Assembly: GCA_032191485.1 (NCBI GenBank)
Contig: JAVDOI010000007.1
Span: forward strand, 25,418,387-25,482,386
Direction: 5' to 3'
DNA: 64,000 bases
From: Leptoclinus maculatus
Lineage: Eukaryota > Chordata > Actinopteri > Perciformes > Stichaeidae
Both the position numbers and the translations under genes were made by a program. A model generated the notes under the pieces. It was not told where the DNA came from. It saw nothing but the letters and a program-made list of their open reading frames with translations, and ran no database searches. Positions 12,320 through 25,200 of the stretch are shown here, one piece after another. Every line of letters begins with the position of its first letter. Positions within the stretch are counted from its first letter, which is position 1.

Positions 12320-14551
12320 CGCTTGTGGAAAAATATAAATATTTATTATAGGACTGTACCCAACACAGAATTGTGTCCATCAACTGGGATTTGGTTGTTC
12401 AATACAAATATTTTTGTTTTCAGCTCAGCGCCACACTCAATTTAATTATCCGTCATGTTAAGACATCAGATTCTCACATCGGAGAAAGGACATTTATATG
12501 TTTATATAATAAATATATAATAAATAAGTAATTAGACGAAGAAAGGTACTAAAAAGCACAAATATATCAGAAAACTGAAGGAATAAAGCTCAACGGTGAG
12601 CATGGGAGACCTTTGCCTTCCTATATTACAGAGCTGATGACAGCTAGCTACGGTAGCTTGGGAAATGGTGATATTGGGGCAATGAATTTGATTAATTTAT
12701 AACGTTAGCTAGCTAACTAGCCAGCTGCTGAATGAGCTGAGCTGTGTAATGCTACACAGTGGTTACCGTTAAAGTAAAAACTATACACTATGGGGAGTGT
12801 GCTCTTTAAATTGATTTAAATGTAAATGTTGTGTTCAGGTGGCAGCAGAAATCTCAGAGATCGGTATCTCAAAACTAAGGAAAAAAAAATAGAAAAAACA
12901 AAATGTATTTATTTACGGCTAAAACTTGATTTTACAGTACTCTGAAAAGTCCTTTTAAGTCAACACACACACTCATATACAGCACATCTACCCACACCTT
13001 AATGTTAACAGTGCATCAAATAGTGACGTTTTGCATAATAAATACTCTCAGGCACAATGTGTGGATGTGTGTTTATTTCCCAAAGATCACATTGATGAAC
13101 AAAACACAATCACAGAGACGAGGAATGTAACCGTACATACAGCATGAACATTTCTTAAATACAAAATTAAAATCAGCACAAAATCATTATTTGTCATTAA
13201 GTTAAAACAGATTTATTGGTTTGAATCCCTGCTCTCCACCTGTTGTACAAAATACTTTTCCCTTTTTTAATTTCTTCCACATGCTGGTAATCAATAAGAT
13301 TCACATGAATAGCAGTCAGGTGATCTCACTGCTATCATAGCAAATATGACATGAAAGGATTATGGATCAGTAACCACAAAATGATGTACTTAGAAATATT
13401 GGACATTTTCTGTTCCCATAATTATGAAGGTCTTTGTGCTATTTCCAAATGTTTCACTCCTCAGAATCAGATTAAACATCTCCAGATGTCTGTAGATTAC
13501 TAGAAACATTACTAGTTCTTAAATGCAACATTTTTTAAAAACACATCAGATGCACTAATAAAATCAAGGCTGTACCAAAAAACCTTTAATAAGGAATCTC
13601 ATCCATTTTTTTGCCTTTTAAAATGCAAATTGGCATATATCAAAGTGTCTCTGTGCAAACAGGATGCTGTGAACAAAGCTGCTCTGTGTAACGTGGTTCA
13701 TTATCTGAGCTGTGAAAACAAAGAGAGTGAACATTAAAAAAGGCATATTAAGCATAGCAGGGAAGGTATTAGTAGTAGTACTTACAGTTATATAGGCTAT
13801 GGCGCTGTCTGACCCCACCGCTCCGTAGTGTGCCGAGCTGATGTCTGAACCTTGCTAGAAAAAGTGTAATATGTGAGCAACGCGTTTTAGCAAGCTGACA
13901 TAAAAAAAAATCGTAAAAATAAAGCAACATTTTTTTGTTTTTTTAAAGTGCAATCCTTTCCACTGTGCAAACAATAGCATGAACCCACGATCAACCGTTG
14001 AGTTTTACACCAGCACACATTAAAAGATTAAACCCATGTTAGTGAGAGGAATGTGTTTAGGAAGACTTGTATTCAACGTACAGACAAGGCAGACATCAAT
14101 GATCGTGTTGGTCTCTTTTTCTCCACCTCGTGGATGCGAGGCCTTCACAAATTCAAAACCACAGATCATTGAGGCTACAATACAAACACATTTTGAAGTC
14201 CGAAATCGCTCACAAAAGACGGATGCTCGGACTTGAAGTCATGCAAAGAGCCCTTTACTGGAAATCTAAATGATCTAAAAATACTACCAGCTGGGAAAAC
14301 AAAAGCCATTTCCCAAAGTTTATCTTTAAAATCCTTAAAATCCAGATGATCAGTGTGTTAATCGAGAACCTTTCCATAAGAGTGCCATGATCTGTAACCA
14401 AACTCCCAGGTGAGACGAAGAGGATGAGCGAGGAGAGAGTCGTAGCCAATCACCGGAGAGCTCAGGCAGCCCCCTAAAAGACACCACGGTTACTTTCTCC
14501 TCCCCGCACCAGGAAGCCGAAGCACCAAGAGGAAAGAGAGAAAAGAAATCT
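12320..14551. other. slc2a13 downstream flank and probable 3' UTR
   Basis: No coding sequence recognised. The right part is probably slc2a13 3' UTR. On the minus strand AATAAA occurs at 13212-13217 and at 13072-13077, so a 3' UTR of about 1.3-1.5 kb is plausible. Neither site can be chosen from sequence alone. Confidence 0.4.
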
Positions 14552-17500
14552 CTACTCTACATCTGAGGCGGCGTCGTCAGAGGGGAGGTAGTTGCTGCCG
14601 TTTACCCGGGTGTATTGGACGTGGTTGTGAGTGGATGAGGAGGCTCCACAGGAGCAGAGCGGACCGGTGAACAGGTTCTCCACGTCCTCCAGCTGCAGGC
14701 CCTGGGTCTCCGGGAGGCAGCCCAGGACGAAGAGGAGCCCCAACACCACCAGGCCCGAGTACATGAAGAACGCCCCTGGAGGAGAGATTGAAGCTTTGTT
14801 TATGTTTTACCGGCAAAACGCCAAAAAACCAAACCCCTCACAATGCCCCGGAGGAATTGTGATCAACTTTAAACTTTAAACAAATGGCAGACAATGATCT
14901 ACCTTTATATTCATACAATCTCGATCAATATCATGTGTATTTCACATCCTCTTACCGTAATACGTCAGATACTGAGCGACGTGGAGGAAGGTCAGGGACA
15001 CCAGGACGTTGAAGCTCCAGTTGACCCCGGCTGAACAGGCGTTGCCGGTGCTGCGGGCCCAAAGCGGGTAGATCTCAGAGTTCACCGTCCACGGCATGGT
15101 GCCCATACCTAACACACAGAGACGCTCTCATCACCAGGACCGGATGCACCGCATGGAGGCTTTACTACTTTAGCTTTTGGTTGCTGGAAACTAAAAACAT
15201 GGTTGCCAATTTTTCGCCACTTTATATTCCGAGTAATAAAGAGACTATGCAGTTATATGTCAGCTTAATAATGACGTTTATGAAAAGCGTTGCCTCTATC
15301 TGGCTCGTGTCACGCTCGGTGAAAGGTGTGAGATATTTCTGTGGTGGTCTCGAGTAGTAAACGTGGTGCATGCAGTTAATTTCTTGTAATGTAAACTAGC
15401 TCAGAACAATCAGAGATGTTTCATATGTCATAGAAAGATTCAAAGGAGACAGCTGAGATACGAGAAGTGGTTTCAGACCCGGAGCGAAGAAGGCGAGGTA
15501 GAGGATGAGGCCCGTCAGGACGAGCCAGGAGTACGATGTTGGACAGTAGTTGTAGGCCCACATCGGGCTCTTAGTTTCCTCCGTCTGGTTGGAACACCTG
15601 GATGAAAGAAAACAAGAAACTGAAACCAGCATTTGCATGTCTTTGCTTCTAATAAATGCTACTATGTGCAGTGCAGATCACAGGTGCTTTTTTACTGTGG
15701 GTATATTTTAAAGACACATTTTAAACGTACGACGACCACACGGGTGTCTCAAATCCACACAGAAAAACAAAACAAACAAATCGGCCTCCTGACCTTCCCC
15801 AGGCGGCGTGATCTGTGGACGCTTGACTGACGGGAACGCAGGAGGAGTCGAACACTCTGCTGCTGTTTTCACGATAACAGAATCCACAGTTTGGATCCAA
15901 CATGCAGAACTCACAGGACCTGGAGGACAGAGACGAATGTAAAAAAAACCTCTGAGACAACAGACGAGCACACAAAAACCAGCAGCGATGACTTCACTCG
16001 TGATGAGATAGTGAAGCTTTAACAACGTCCACAGACGCAGGAAGAACAGAAGGATCTTTGGTCCAATCATCACAGAAATGGAGTCAAATTTAGCTGAATA
16101 TAAGTGCCGTATATGCGTATTAATCTTATCGATGTCTCCAAAGGATTTTCGGATATTTCAATATCTGTGAAACAGAAACAGGACTCATGAAGAGATGGAA
16201 ATACACTCCCACTGGAGATTTTATAGACAAAGTGTTTAAACCTTAAAGATAAATATTCAACAATCAAATCAGAAGGATATTGGACTGGCAATATTAGCCG
16301 ACACATGGTCAGTTGTCAATAAGACAAACTAATGTCTCAGAATTAGAGGTAATGATTAAGACGTGTTCTCTTACCCGTACAGTCGGCAGGTTGAGTTTTG
16401 AGCGTCGACCGGGTGGAGGGTGGTGGGCGGAGAAAACTGGGCCGAAAGCAAGAACCCGACGGCCAAAACGGTCAGACTCAGACCGGTACCTGCATCAGAG
16501 AAAAACACACACATTAAATAGAGCTCTGAGAAAGAATAAATCATGAATAAAGACATAAATCCTGCAAGAGACTTCGGCACAAGACTACAACTAAAACCTG
16601 GAGAAAGAGATTATTGTTCCGTTTCAAAATGATTCTATTCCGTTGTGATTGATATGCTATTTGTGTGTTAATCGACTAATCGCTGGGTAATAAACTATTC
16701 TGAAATTTAAATGAATCAACTAATTACTGTAGAAATAGAGACACAGACCTAAGAGACTGCCCAGGGTCAGCTTCCTGCGGCCCACTCGCTCCACCAGCCA
16801 GACTCCAACCAGGGTGAACACAAAGTTGGTGGCAGAAGTTGCAGCAGTCAACCAGATCGCCTGTTTAATATCCCGCACCCCCGCCATCTGCAGAATGGTT
16901 GCACTGTAGTACCTGGATATGAGTTTTTAAAAAGAAGCTGTTACATCGGTGGCCGATGTGATCAGGCAGAAGGGAGATCATCATCATCATCATCATCATC
17001 ATCGTGCATGAGTCGATGCAAGACGAGGAGACGACCTACATGACGGTGTTTATCCCAGCCAGCTGCTGAAACATCTGGAGGCCGCAGCCAACGATGAGAG
17101 CCCTTCGAGTCGGACCGTGTCTAAAGATCCGCAAAATAACAAGGCCTCCTAAAGAGCAAACAGACAAAAGAAATGTATGAAGGAATATTGAATCCATGTG
17201 CCTTTTATTTCTTTTTAACAGATATCTGTCACCTCCACCCGGCTCTCTCTCCTCTTCCTCGATGCTGGTTCTGATGGCGTCGTATTCCTCGTCGACGCTC
17301 CGGCCTCCTCTGATCCGGCTGAGAGCTTGGCGGGCCTCTTGGCTCCGGCCCTTTAAGAGAAGCCAGCGGGGGCTCTCCGGCAGGAAGAGGAAGCCCACGA
17401 ACTGCAGCACTGCCGGGACAACGGACAAACCCAGCATGTACCTACAGTATGGGGGAGAAGGAGACGTTAGTGGTGCTGAACAAAACCTCAAGTCTGGGTC

Positions 17501-19663
17501 TGAAGACTCAATGTCAAGCTGCTGCTTCATTGCATAAACCTCGATCATGAATTGAGGCAGCAAAGACACACAGATGTTTTTTAGGTTCACAGTTGCCTTT
17601 TTAAAGCCCAGTCCATGTCTGGTCCTCTGTTTGCTCCGCCTGGGTACTGTACTGGGTACAAGTTTGACAGCTATGAACAGTTCATCGGACAAAATTACTT
17701 TTTCGGGGGGATTTAAAGAAGTGTGACCAAGATATGTCACGGTTGAAAATGAAACTAGTCAGTGCCCTCTGGTGGGAAAACTATGCAACTGAAGTCTTGA
17801 TACCCAGACCTGAAACATTCAGCAGGCCTTTGATTAATAATGGTTTATAGAATATTTATAGATTTATTTTATAGATGTTTAACATTATTCTATTCACTTG
17901 TTTTGTTGTATCGAAGTTTTTTAATTTTATTCTCTTTCATTGGGTTTTTTGATCACTTATTTGATAGTATTTAGGTTGTATAACTGTATTCTATTTTATT
18001 ATTTTGTTGTATTAAAGTTGTATCATTGTATTATTTTGTATCGTTATTTTATTAATTACTTATTTCATTGTATTGAAGTTTTTTATTTAATCTCATTGTT
18101 TCTTCATTAATCCAGTCTTTATTTCACGCTGTTTTACCACCATTACTGTTATAAAAGCTTTTAATTCTATTCTATTACGTTTCTAGCTTTCTTATTTTCA
18201 CTCTTCTAAGATTTGCACTGCACTAACCTTTAGGAAAGGTGCTACACAAATACAGGTTGATTGATTGATGGATTAATACTAGATTACCTCAAACAAATCT
18301 GCAGTTTCTTGTCACTATTTGAAAACAGCAGCATATGTGAGAGAAGCAGCTGCATCAGTCACAAAGACAGAGATGAGTAAACCAAACTAAAGCTGTATCA
18401 GTCACAAAGACAGAGATGAGTAAACCAAACTAAAGCAGAGGTCTGACATGTAAAGCTACTAGCAGAGGAGACAGCGTGGCAGTAGAACCGATGCTCACCT
18501 CCAGCCGTCGTGGCTCATGTAGCTGAAGGCTCCATCGATCATACTCGCAATGAACTGGCCGCCGGTGATGAAGAGGGAGTTGATGGTGACCAGCTGACCT
18601 CTCTTGTGAGGGGGGGAAACTTCAGCGATGTATACGGGAACCGTCATAGAGGCAATGCCTGATGGGGAAAAAAAACACAAGAAAAGGGTTTCATTTTGAC
18701 AAACGCAGCAACACTTTCCACACTTTATACGTTTGTTTAAGAAAATCTTGGGACAATAAGTTCTAATTCTATTCTGTTACATGACCCTAGGCTTCCTTTA
18801 CATGCAAATACTGGAAAAGTAGGTCAGGTGGGGGTGAGGGGAGAAGTTGCTTGTGTACTTGTTGTTATTGAATATGCAGCGTTATAGCGTCAAACATCCA
18901 TACCAGTCGAAATGTTTGATTATTATGAGTGTTATCTGGGAGTGTGAAGGACTTCTCCATGGATTATTTGACTTATCTGTAAACCGCTGAAGAGGGACAC
19001 CGTTCCTACACAAGTAGCCACAAATAAAGCACAAACATGGCTGTAGTGGGGACGGGCGGGTGGCAGACTTTGCAGAAGATTGTTCTGACTTTTGCAGCCA
19101 AACCAAGAAGTAACAAGAGTATTTTTTACAATGTACTACTGCTACTGGTCTGAATACTTCTTGTGAATGTTTGGAACTGTATCAATGTGAAACAAGGCGT
19201 TTCTAATCCCCTCACTTCAAAATTACACAAACTCACCTATGCCCAAACCAACTGTGACTCTGCCCACGAGAAGAACCACCTTGCCCGGGGCTAAGCTCAA
19301 GATGACGCCCCCGACGCCGAAGATGAAGCTGGCCAACAGGATGCAGACCCTGCGCCCCAGCCACCCGTTCAAGGAGCCTCCGCTCAGGGCAGAGAGGGCC
19401 GCGGCCCCGACGGTGCTGGAGACCAGCAGCTCCTGCCACAGAGCGTTCAGGTTCATCTCCTCCTTCAGGAGCAGCATCGCCCCTGAGACCACCCCGGTGT
19501 CATACCCGAAGAGAAACCCCCCCAGGGCAGAGAAGAATGCCAACACGTAGACGAACCCCGGCGTGGAGGCATCTTGGTCCTGGAGATCCCCACCAGCGGC
19601 AGGTGGAGGCCCAATGAGACTCCGCTCTCCGTCATCCACTGCTTTCTCTCTCTGGCTGCCCAT
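14552..19663 (-). CDS. slc2a13: Proton/myo-inositol cotransporter HMIT (SLC2A13), 10 coding exons, about 601 aa
   Basis: SLC2A13 moves myo-inositol with H+ across plasma and internal membranes (12 helices, major facilitator sugar family). Coding exons on minus: 19237-19663, 18499-18658, 17233-17441, 17040-17148, 16749-16912, 16375-16489, 15794-15919, 15479-15597, 14956-15108, 14552-14775. All have GT/AG borders and matching phases, 1806 bases in total. Visible landmarks are GGFLFGYDTGVVSGA (helix 1), GRR after helix 2, PESPRW after helix 6, QQLAGIN in helix 7, a second GRR (VERVGRR) and PETQG at the end of helix 12. The long Cys-rich outside loop between helices 9 and 10 typical of HMIT is present (CMLDPNCGFCY, SSCVPV). 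The C-end SDDAASDVE resembles the human end. The start is set at the first in-frame ATG (19661-19663). The frame is also open upstream to about 19730, so an upstream exon adding residues is possible. Human HMIT is slightly longer (about 648 aa), mainly at the N-end. Confidence 0.95.
16978..17003. repeat. (ATC)n microsatellite in slc2a13 intron
   Basis: Eight to nine ATC units, about 37 bases beyond the donor of the exon at 17040-17148. Confidence 0.9.
18352..18436. repeat. 43-bp direct tandem duplication in slc2a13 intron
   Basis: ATCAGTCACAAAGACAGAGA begins at 18354 and again at 18397. The rest of the 43-base unit is practically identical, so the event looks recent. Confidence 0.9.
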
Positions 19664-19696
19664 AGAGATCTTGGGCCTCACACTGTCTTCATCGTG

Positions 19697-20075
19697 GCTG
19701 CTGGACGTAAGGGAGAGACCAGGAGTTCATTCAATAAAATCAAAAACGTCCTCAAAACGTAGCAGAGTTGAGGTAAAAGTGAGTTCATTATGCTGCATCA
19801 TATTCAATACCAGACGTCCCAATAATCACCAACTCACATTTGCTTCCGGTCCAGCTCGAGAGGAGAAACAAGGAAGAAGCTAGCATGTCGACATTTTAAC
19901 GGCTAACAGTTAACGTTAAGTTACTTGCTAACGACATTTCGCCATAAGCTCCTGAGAGTCTCTGTTCTATTAGTACAGACTATTTTAGTGTCGCGTCATG
20001 TTAAATGGCCTCAAACTGCCTTCAAACGTCACTTTACCAGCGACAGCGCTACCGCTAGCATCCGTGGGCGGCCAT
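19697..20075 (-). other. Probable non-coding leader exon and first intron of slc2a13
   Basis: On minus, a strong donor (AAAT then GTGAGT, first intron base 19837) ends a probable 5' UTR exon. A pyrimidine-rich acceptor (TCTCTCCCTTACGTCCAG, CAG) precedes the first coding exon at 19700 or 19697. The intron would be about 137 bases. The leader contains an ATG at 19884-19886. Spliced to that acceptor it gives a frame of about 24 codons that stops 15 bases before the slc2a13 ATG, a possible uORF. A second short ATG frame (ATGGCCGCC, 20074) also ends quickly. Confidence 0.5.
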
Positions 20076-20090
20076 GTTTAATGTTTACAT

Positions 20091-20113
20091 CACGTGACTC
20101 ACTCACTCACGTG
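20091..20113. promoter_or_regulatory. Twin CACGTG E-boxes (CLEAR-like)
   Basis: CACGTG occurs at 20091-20096 and 20108-20113, 17 bases apart. On the minus strand both read GTCACGTGA, nine of the ten bases of the TFEB/TFE3 CLEAR consensus GTCACGTGAC. They lie just upstream of the probable slc2a13 leader, in the spacer shared with lrrk2. Binding by TFEB/MITF or USF is inferred. Confidence 0.5.
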
Positions 20114-22232
20114 ACTGCCCTGTCAGCCAAAAAGAGCAAACTCCTCTAAAAACAATGTTGTCTCACGACTTGTAATGTAAAGATGACCGCGATTATTTAC
20201 AAATAACGTTAAGCATCTGCATTCCAAATCATTAACAGGTATTTGGGAAGTATGTATTTTGAGTATCTAACTTATTATTATTTAATTAAATTAAATAATA
20301 AGAACGCAGCGCCAAACTAACAAACAAGCTCAACCGCTGTCACACATCTAATAAAAGCCCAAAACATTTGCACATAAACAGAATCAGAGTCGTTTTGTCG
20401 GAACAGCTGACAGGAAGGCAAGAGCTACACTTGCACATGAAATAGTCGGCAGATTAAATATAAAACGACAACATCACACGTATAGAAAAGTAAAATAAAC
20501 AGATGTTATATGTGCAACATAAACTCAACAATACGTCTGAAGTGTGTAGCCTACCTGTGAAGAGCTTATTCTGGAGCACCGCAGCAGGAGTTCTTGTCCA
20601 ATTCAACAACAGCGAAGTTTGTCCGACCCGGATCACATGATGACGTTGCAGGAAAGGAGGAACACGCCCATTTAATATAATATATATATATATATAAATA
20701 CTGAATAGATAGCTCACCTGTTGCTCCTCACATAGCAGGCATCGATGACGACCTTCAGTTTTATCAAACAGCATTTGCATTGCTGGAAATAGATATTTAA
20801 AGATGTTCAGTAGGAACTGTCACAACTTATTTTCACAAGAGCTGTTTCGCCTTTAAAGGCTGAACAATGACTGTCGAATTTGGGTTTTATTTAGCAAGTT
20901 AAAGGCATAATTCACCTATTTTTAATTATTAGATCAGGTCAGCTGTTTGTATTTGTGTTATTTTATTATAGGCAAATGAGAGTTATGTTTGACTTTTATC
21001 CCCAAATAGAAGTTTTTCAGTCAAGCCAATTTCCATTTTTGACAAATGCAACAGGCCTTCATTACATAAATAATGTCAAGCAACAGCAAACAAATGTGAA
21101 GTGACGTAATAAAATACATAACATTTAAAATATAAAAATACAATTAATTGTTTTTATTTAAATATAATCAATAAAAACGAAACGTTTTCATTCCCTATCT
21201 TTTACTGTTTTTTTTAAATTTTATTTTTTAGACAATAGTTTAAAGCTGACTTAGGCACGTGGTAATATCACTTTTTAAAAAAACAATTCAAAAGAACGAC
21301 CCGTCACACTGACAGTGTAAATACCGTAAACACACTACTAGATGCGCAGTACAAAACAAAGCCGACGGTGGCGACAGAACCGACTGAAACAAAAGTTTAG
21401 ATTTTGTTGAATTAAACGCAATTTTGTGTGAAGTGCTTCACGCCGAATTTAGATACATATTGCAATGTGTTGTACGCAGTTTTCATATTAGCCATACGGG
21501 CTACGTACCGTTGCCCAATCGCAAACAAACATTACAATGCGTTTTTTTTAACGGAGTACTTTCGCGAATCTGCGCCAAATCTATATGTCACACTGCTCGG
21601 TAAAAATCCGCAAATCTGACATCAGACACCGGGTGGGAGGAAGCAGACTCGACTCGGGTCATCCCCTTAAAAGTGTGGCTGTCAATCACAGCCAAAGTTA
21701 TTTGATGCGATGCGGTGATTTAATCAACGGGGAAACTTTACCGGGTTCCCTGGAGTGAAACGTGATTCTCCGCCACCACCCTCCCGGTGCTGCGCGTTGT
21801 TTACTTCCAGTTTCCTCCTTAACAAACGGGAAGTTTGTGTGTTTTTTTTCCCTTGACCGTGAGTCATATGATGTGACTGTAAGGAAGGAGGAACACAGCA
21901 GAGGAAACCGCCGTTTTTTCGTGTGTTTTACTACCACAGAAAGCCCTCAAAGAGGAACACGTCGGGGAAAGTTAGCCGAGGACGGTGATGTCAACGTCTG
22001 AACCGAAACTCCGTCACACCGACAGCTTCTCTGATCGTGACAGCTACTTGGAGCCGAATTGTAGCTCATGTAATATGATGTAACTAATATTCAGCAACGT
22101 GATATCGTGATGTGAGTGGCACTTCGCCCGTTTTTCGCCCCCCCCCCCCGGGCCATGCTTGTTTCCCAGGGAGAGGGCACTGCTGAAAACCCGAATGCGC
22201 GTCAGCTGGTTAAACGGTATTTCACACAGACC
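20114..22232. promoter_or_regulatory. Head-to-head spacer between slc2a13 and lrrk2
   Basis: About 2 kb with no coding sequence. It holds an (AT)n run (20674-20698), A/T-rich middle sequence (20880-21260) and, nearer lrrk2, more mixed sequence with an AP-1-like TGAGTCA (21860-21866) and an oligo-C run (22137-22149) directly before the first lrrk2 ATG. No TATA box is convincing for lrrk2. The lrrk2 5' UTR probably begins somewhere after 21,650, which I cannot set more exactly. Confidence 0.5.
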
Positions 22233-25200
22233 ATGGGGACTGAAGAGGAGCAGGAAGAGCGGCTGAAGAAGCTGCTGGTGAGGCTCAGAATCCCGCAGGA
22301 AGACCGGCAGCTGGGCACGCTGATCCAGATCATAAAGGATCTGCTTTTCCTGGCGCACATCGACAATGGTAGGAAACCAACATGCGTTATTTCTGCACGT
22401 GCGTCATGCTGCTGCACATAAAACACGATGTCCTTTGGTCGTGTTGTTTTCATTGGTGGGGACAAGTACTCAGATACTTATACTTAAGTATAAATAGTGT
22501 GAAAACACTACTTATACATGTATATATACCACATACATGCATGCCACAGTGAAATAAGGCATTCAAAAGAAATGTAGCTACTTACAATATAAAATAAAGT
22601 ACTTCTGCAGAACAATACTATGTTTATATTTTATTATTTTATATTATTCCTGATGCGTTAAGTTGAAGCATCATTTTTTTGATGTTGCAAGTTGTTATTG
22701 TATCACATGCGTGTACTGTAGGCAGTGGTAGAAGAAGTATGCATCTTTAATACTTTGAATTATCAACAGAAACATCATTTACTTAAAGTATTCCATTACA
22801 ATGACTTCAGAGAGTTGTATTATTACTGATGCTTCAACATGTGAGCAGCATTGTAATGTTACAGCAGGTGGAGGTGGAGCTCATTTATACTGTATATGAT
22901 GTTGGAGAGTGTCTTTCACAGCACAGTGTCTGATTTTATAAGTTGATCGTGTGTTTCGTAGATAAAATCATAGTTTGTACAAGTAATTGTGAAGGAGAGG
23001 AAAGTACAATAGTTTCTCCTTTTTAGGAGTACGTTTAAAAAGATGGAGAAAATGGAAATACTCAAAGTGAAGCACAAGTACCTCAGAAATGTACTTCCAC
23101 CACTGCTTCAGAGTGACTGTGTTTGGTCCGAAGAGAGTCAGGTTGGGTTTCTATTTCACAGATCATGAGTTAAAGTATTTTTATCAGACTTGTACTATTT
23201 CCTTTTTCTGCAGATGTGTTCTCAGGGGCCTTACTTCCAACACATCATAGTAGTGAATAACTTCCAGATAAAGATGTATGGGTGATTTAATCCAACAGAG
23301 CAACATCTGGTTATTAATATTAAGATGGTAACGCTTAATTTATCATAATGCATACTTTACTTGTTGCTGCCAAGTACACTTTTTTTGGATAATATTGATG
23401 TATTTATATATAAAAAGCCAACTATTTTCCAGTTTCAGCTTCTCATTTGTAGAGATCTGCTGTTTTCCTTTTGTTTGGTGTGATAATAAATTGAATATCT
23501 TACAGTTTTAGCCAATAGTTTCATATTGTGTTAATGTTTTATTTGAATATTTCCTCTATCGCTGTCTCTATCTCTCCTGCACAGACTAATCAATTTCATT
23601 TTTATCATTATTTGTATGTATTCTTATCAGTGTGTTTGTATCACTGTAACAATACAATCTTTGCAAATGAACAAAAGACGACTAAACTCTTCTTGTGATG
23701 TACTCCTTCTTGTTTTTATCGAGCCTTGCTCTACGGTTTTAAAGATAGGAATGAGTGCATTCAAAGCTAACTTGTCACTTTTCTTTAATATCTGTTGCAG
23801 CAGCCGAACTGTTTGAGGACAAAGATGTCCATGCCCCCCTCGTGGTGGTGCTGTCGTCCTACATCGGCAGCGGAGAAGTCCAGCAGGTACCGCGGGACAC
23901 CACAACGTTCTTCCAAACCTTTCTGACTGTTTGTTATCCGGCCATCTTGACCTTTTTGTAAAGCTAGAAAACAGACTTCAAACAGTAAATGTGTGTGTGT
24001 GCATCAGCATCAGCATCACCTGCTCGGGTTTAAAGACCCGCCTGCGCCCGATCTCCCGTGTTTATGGCGTCTCGTGACTGCAGCTTATCAGAGGTCTGAT
24101 AGCAGCGCAACACAAAGCGAAAGTCAGACTGCGAGTAACCGACGCCTTTGATCAATAAAACACAATCTGGAAAACGATTTCAACATTCTCCTGTGTTCCT
24201 GAAGCTGAGAATGAACTACTAGTCCGTCTACCAGAGCACACTGCCGTCTGAAAGGGCCAACCGATGGTCGGGATCATCTCAGTGTTTATGGACCTGAGTG
24301 TTTTAAACGCTGTCACGTCACACGGTAGCACATGTAGCACATGCCGGTCGGATGACATTACTTCACGTTGCATTCTACCCGACTTGTTTTAAACGGTTGA
24401 ACAACGTTAAACTGGTTCGTCTGTTGTTTCTTTTGCCAACACCTGCAGGTGTGTTTGCGTTATTCTGTGATCAACTTGTCGTCATTTCTAAGCTCGTAAG
24501 AGATGATTTCATGAAGAAGTTACAGCCATAGACTTCCACAGAGAGGAACATATTAGTGTATGGTTCGATCTCTGTCTGCCATAAGAGAGCTGGAACCCTG
24601 TTTCTCCTTCCGAGCTGTAGACGCATGCTACTGTAGATGGAGAATGGAGTCAAACTAGTTTTGTTAGATTTCTTGAGGTCATCTGCTGGAAAATTGCTCG
24701 AGCATCCTGCACAATGTCAAACAGACAATGTAAAGGTGGACTTCCTGTCTTTTTTCCTTTATGTGTCTTTTTCTTTATTCTTTTATATTTTCATGGTTTG
24801 ACTCGCTTCATCACCTCCATCTTCATCGTGTGACGGTGTGATCTTCTCTGCTGCAGGTGGGCTGGTCACTGCTGTGTCGGCTGATTGAAATATGTCCCCA
24901 TACGCTGGAGCAGCTGACCAGACCTCTGCAGGCAGCCAAGGACTGGGAGGTCCTGGGAGTGCACCAGTAAGTAAAGACATCCGCCCGGAGCCGCACTTTG
25001 TGTTGAGCGCCGATCACCAACAGTTAGCATGCTAACGCGTTACGCTTCAGACACCTGCTGAACATCAGCATGTTAGCATTGTCGTTGTAGCCATGTTAGC
25101 ATGCTGATGTTAGCATTTAGCTCAAAGCAAAGCACCAGAGTTTAAGGCCACGTTATCACAGAACTAAGTTATTGTCCCATAACGTTAATTACCTAACATT

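Noticed and set aside
17036..17740. 234-codon minus-strand frame read as one unit
   Set aside because: It joins two slc2a13 exons (17040-17148 and 17233-17441) through an intron that happens to be open. Splice borders and the human alignment show two exons.
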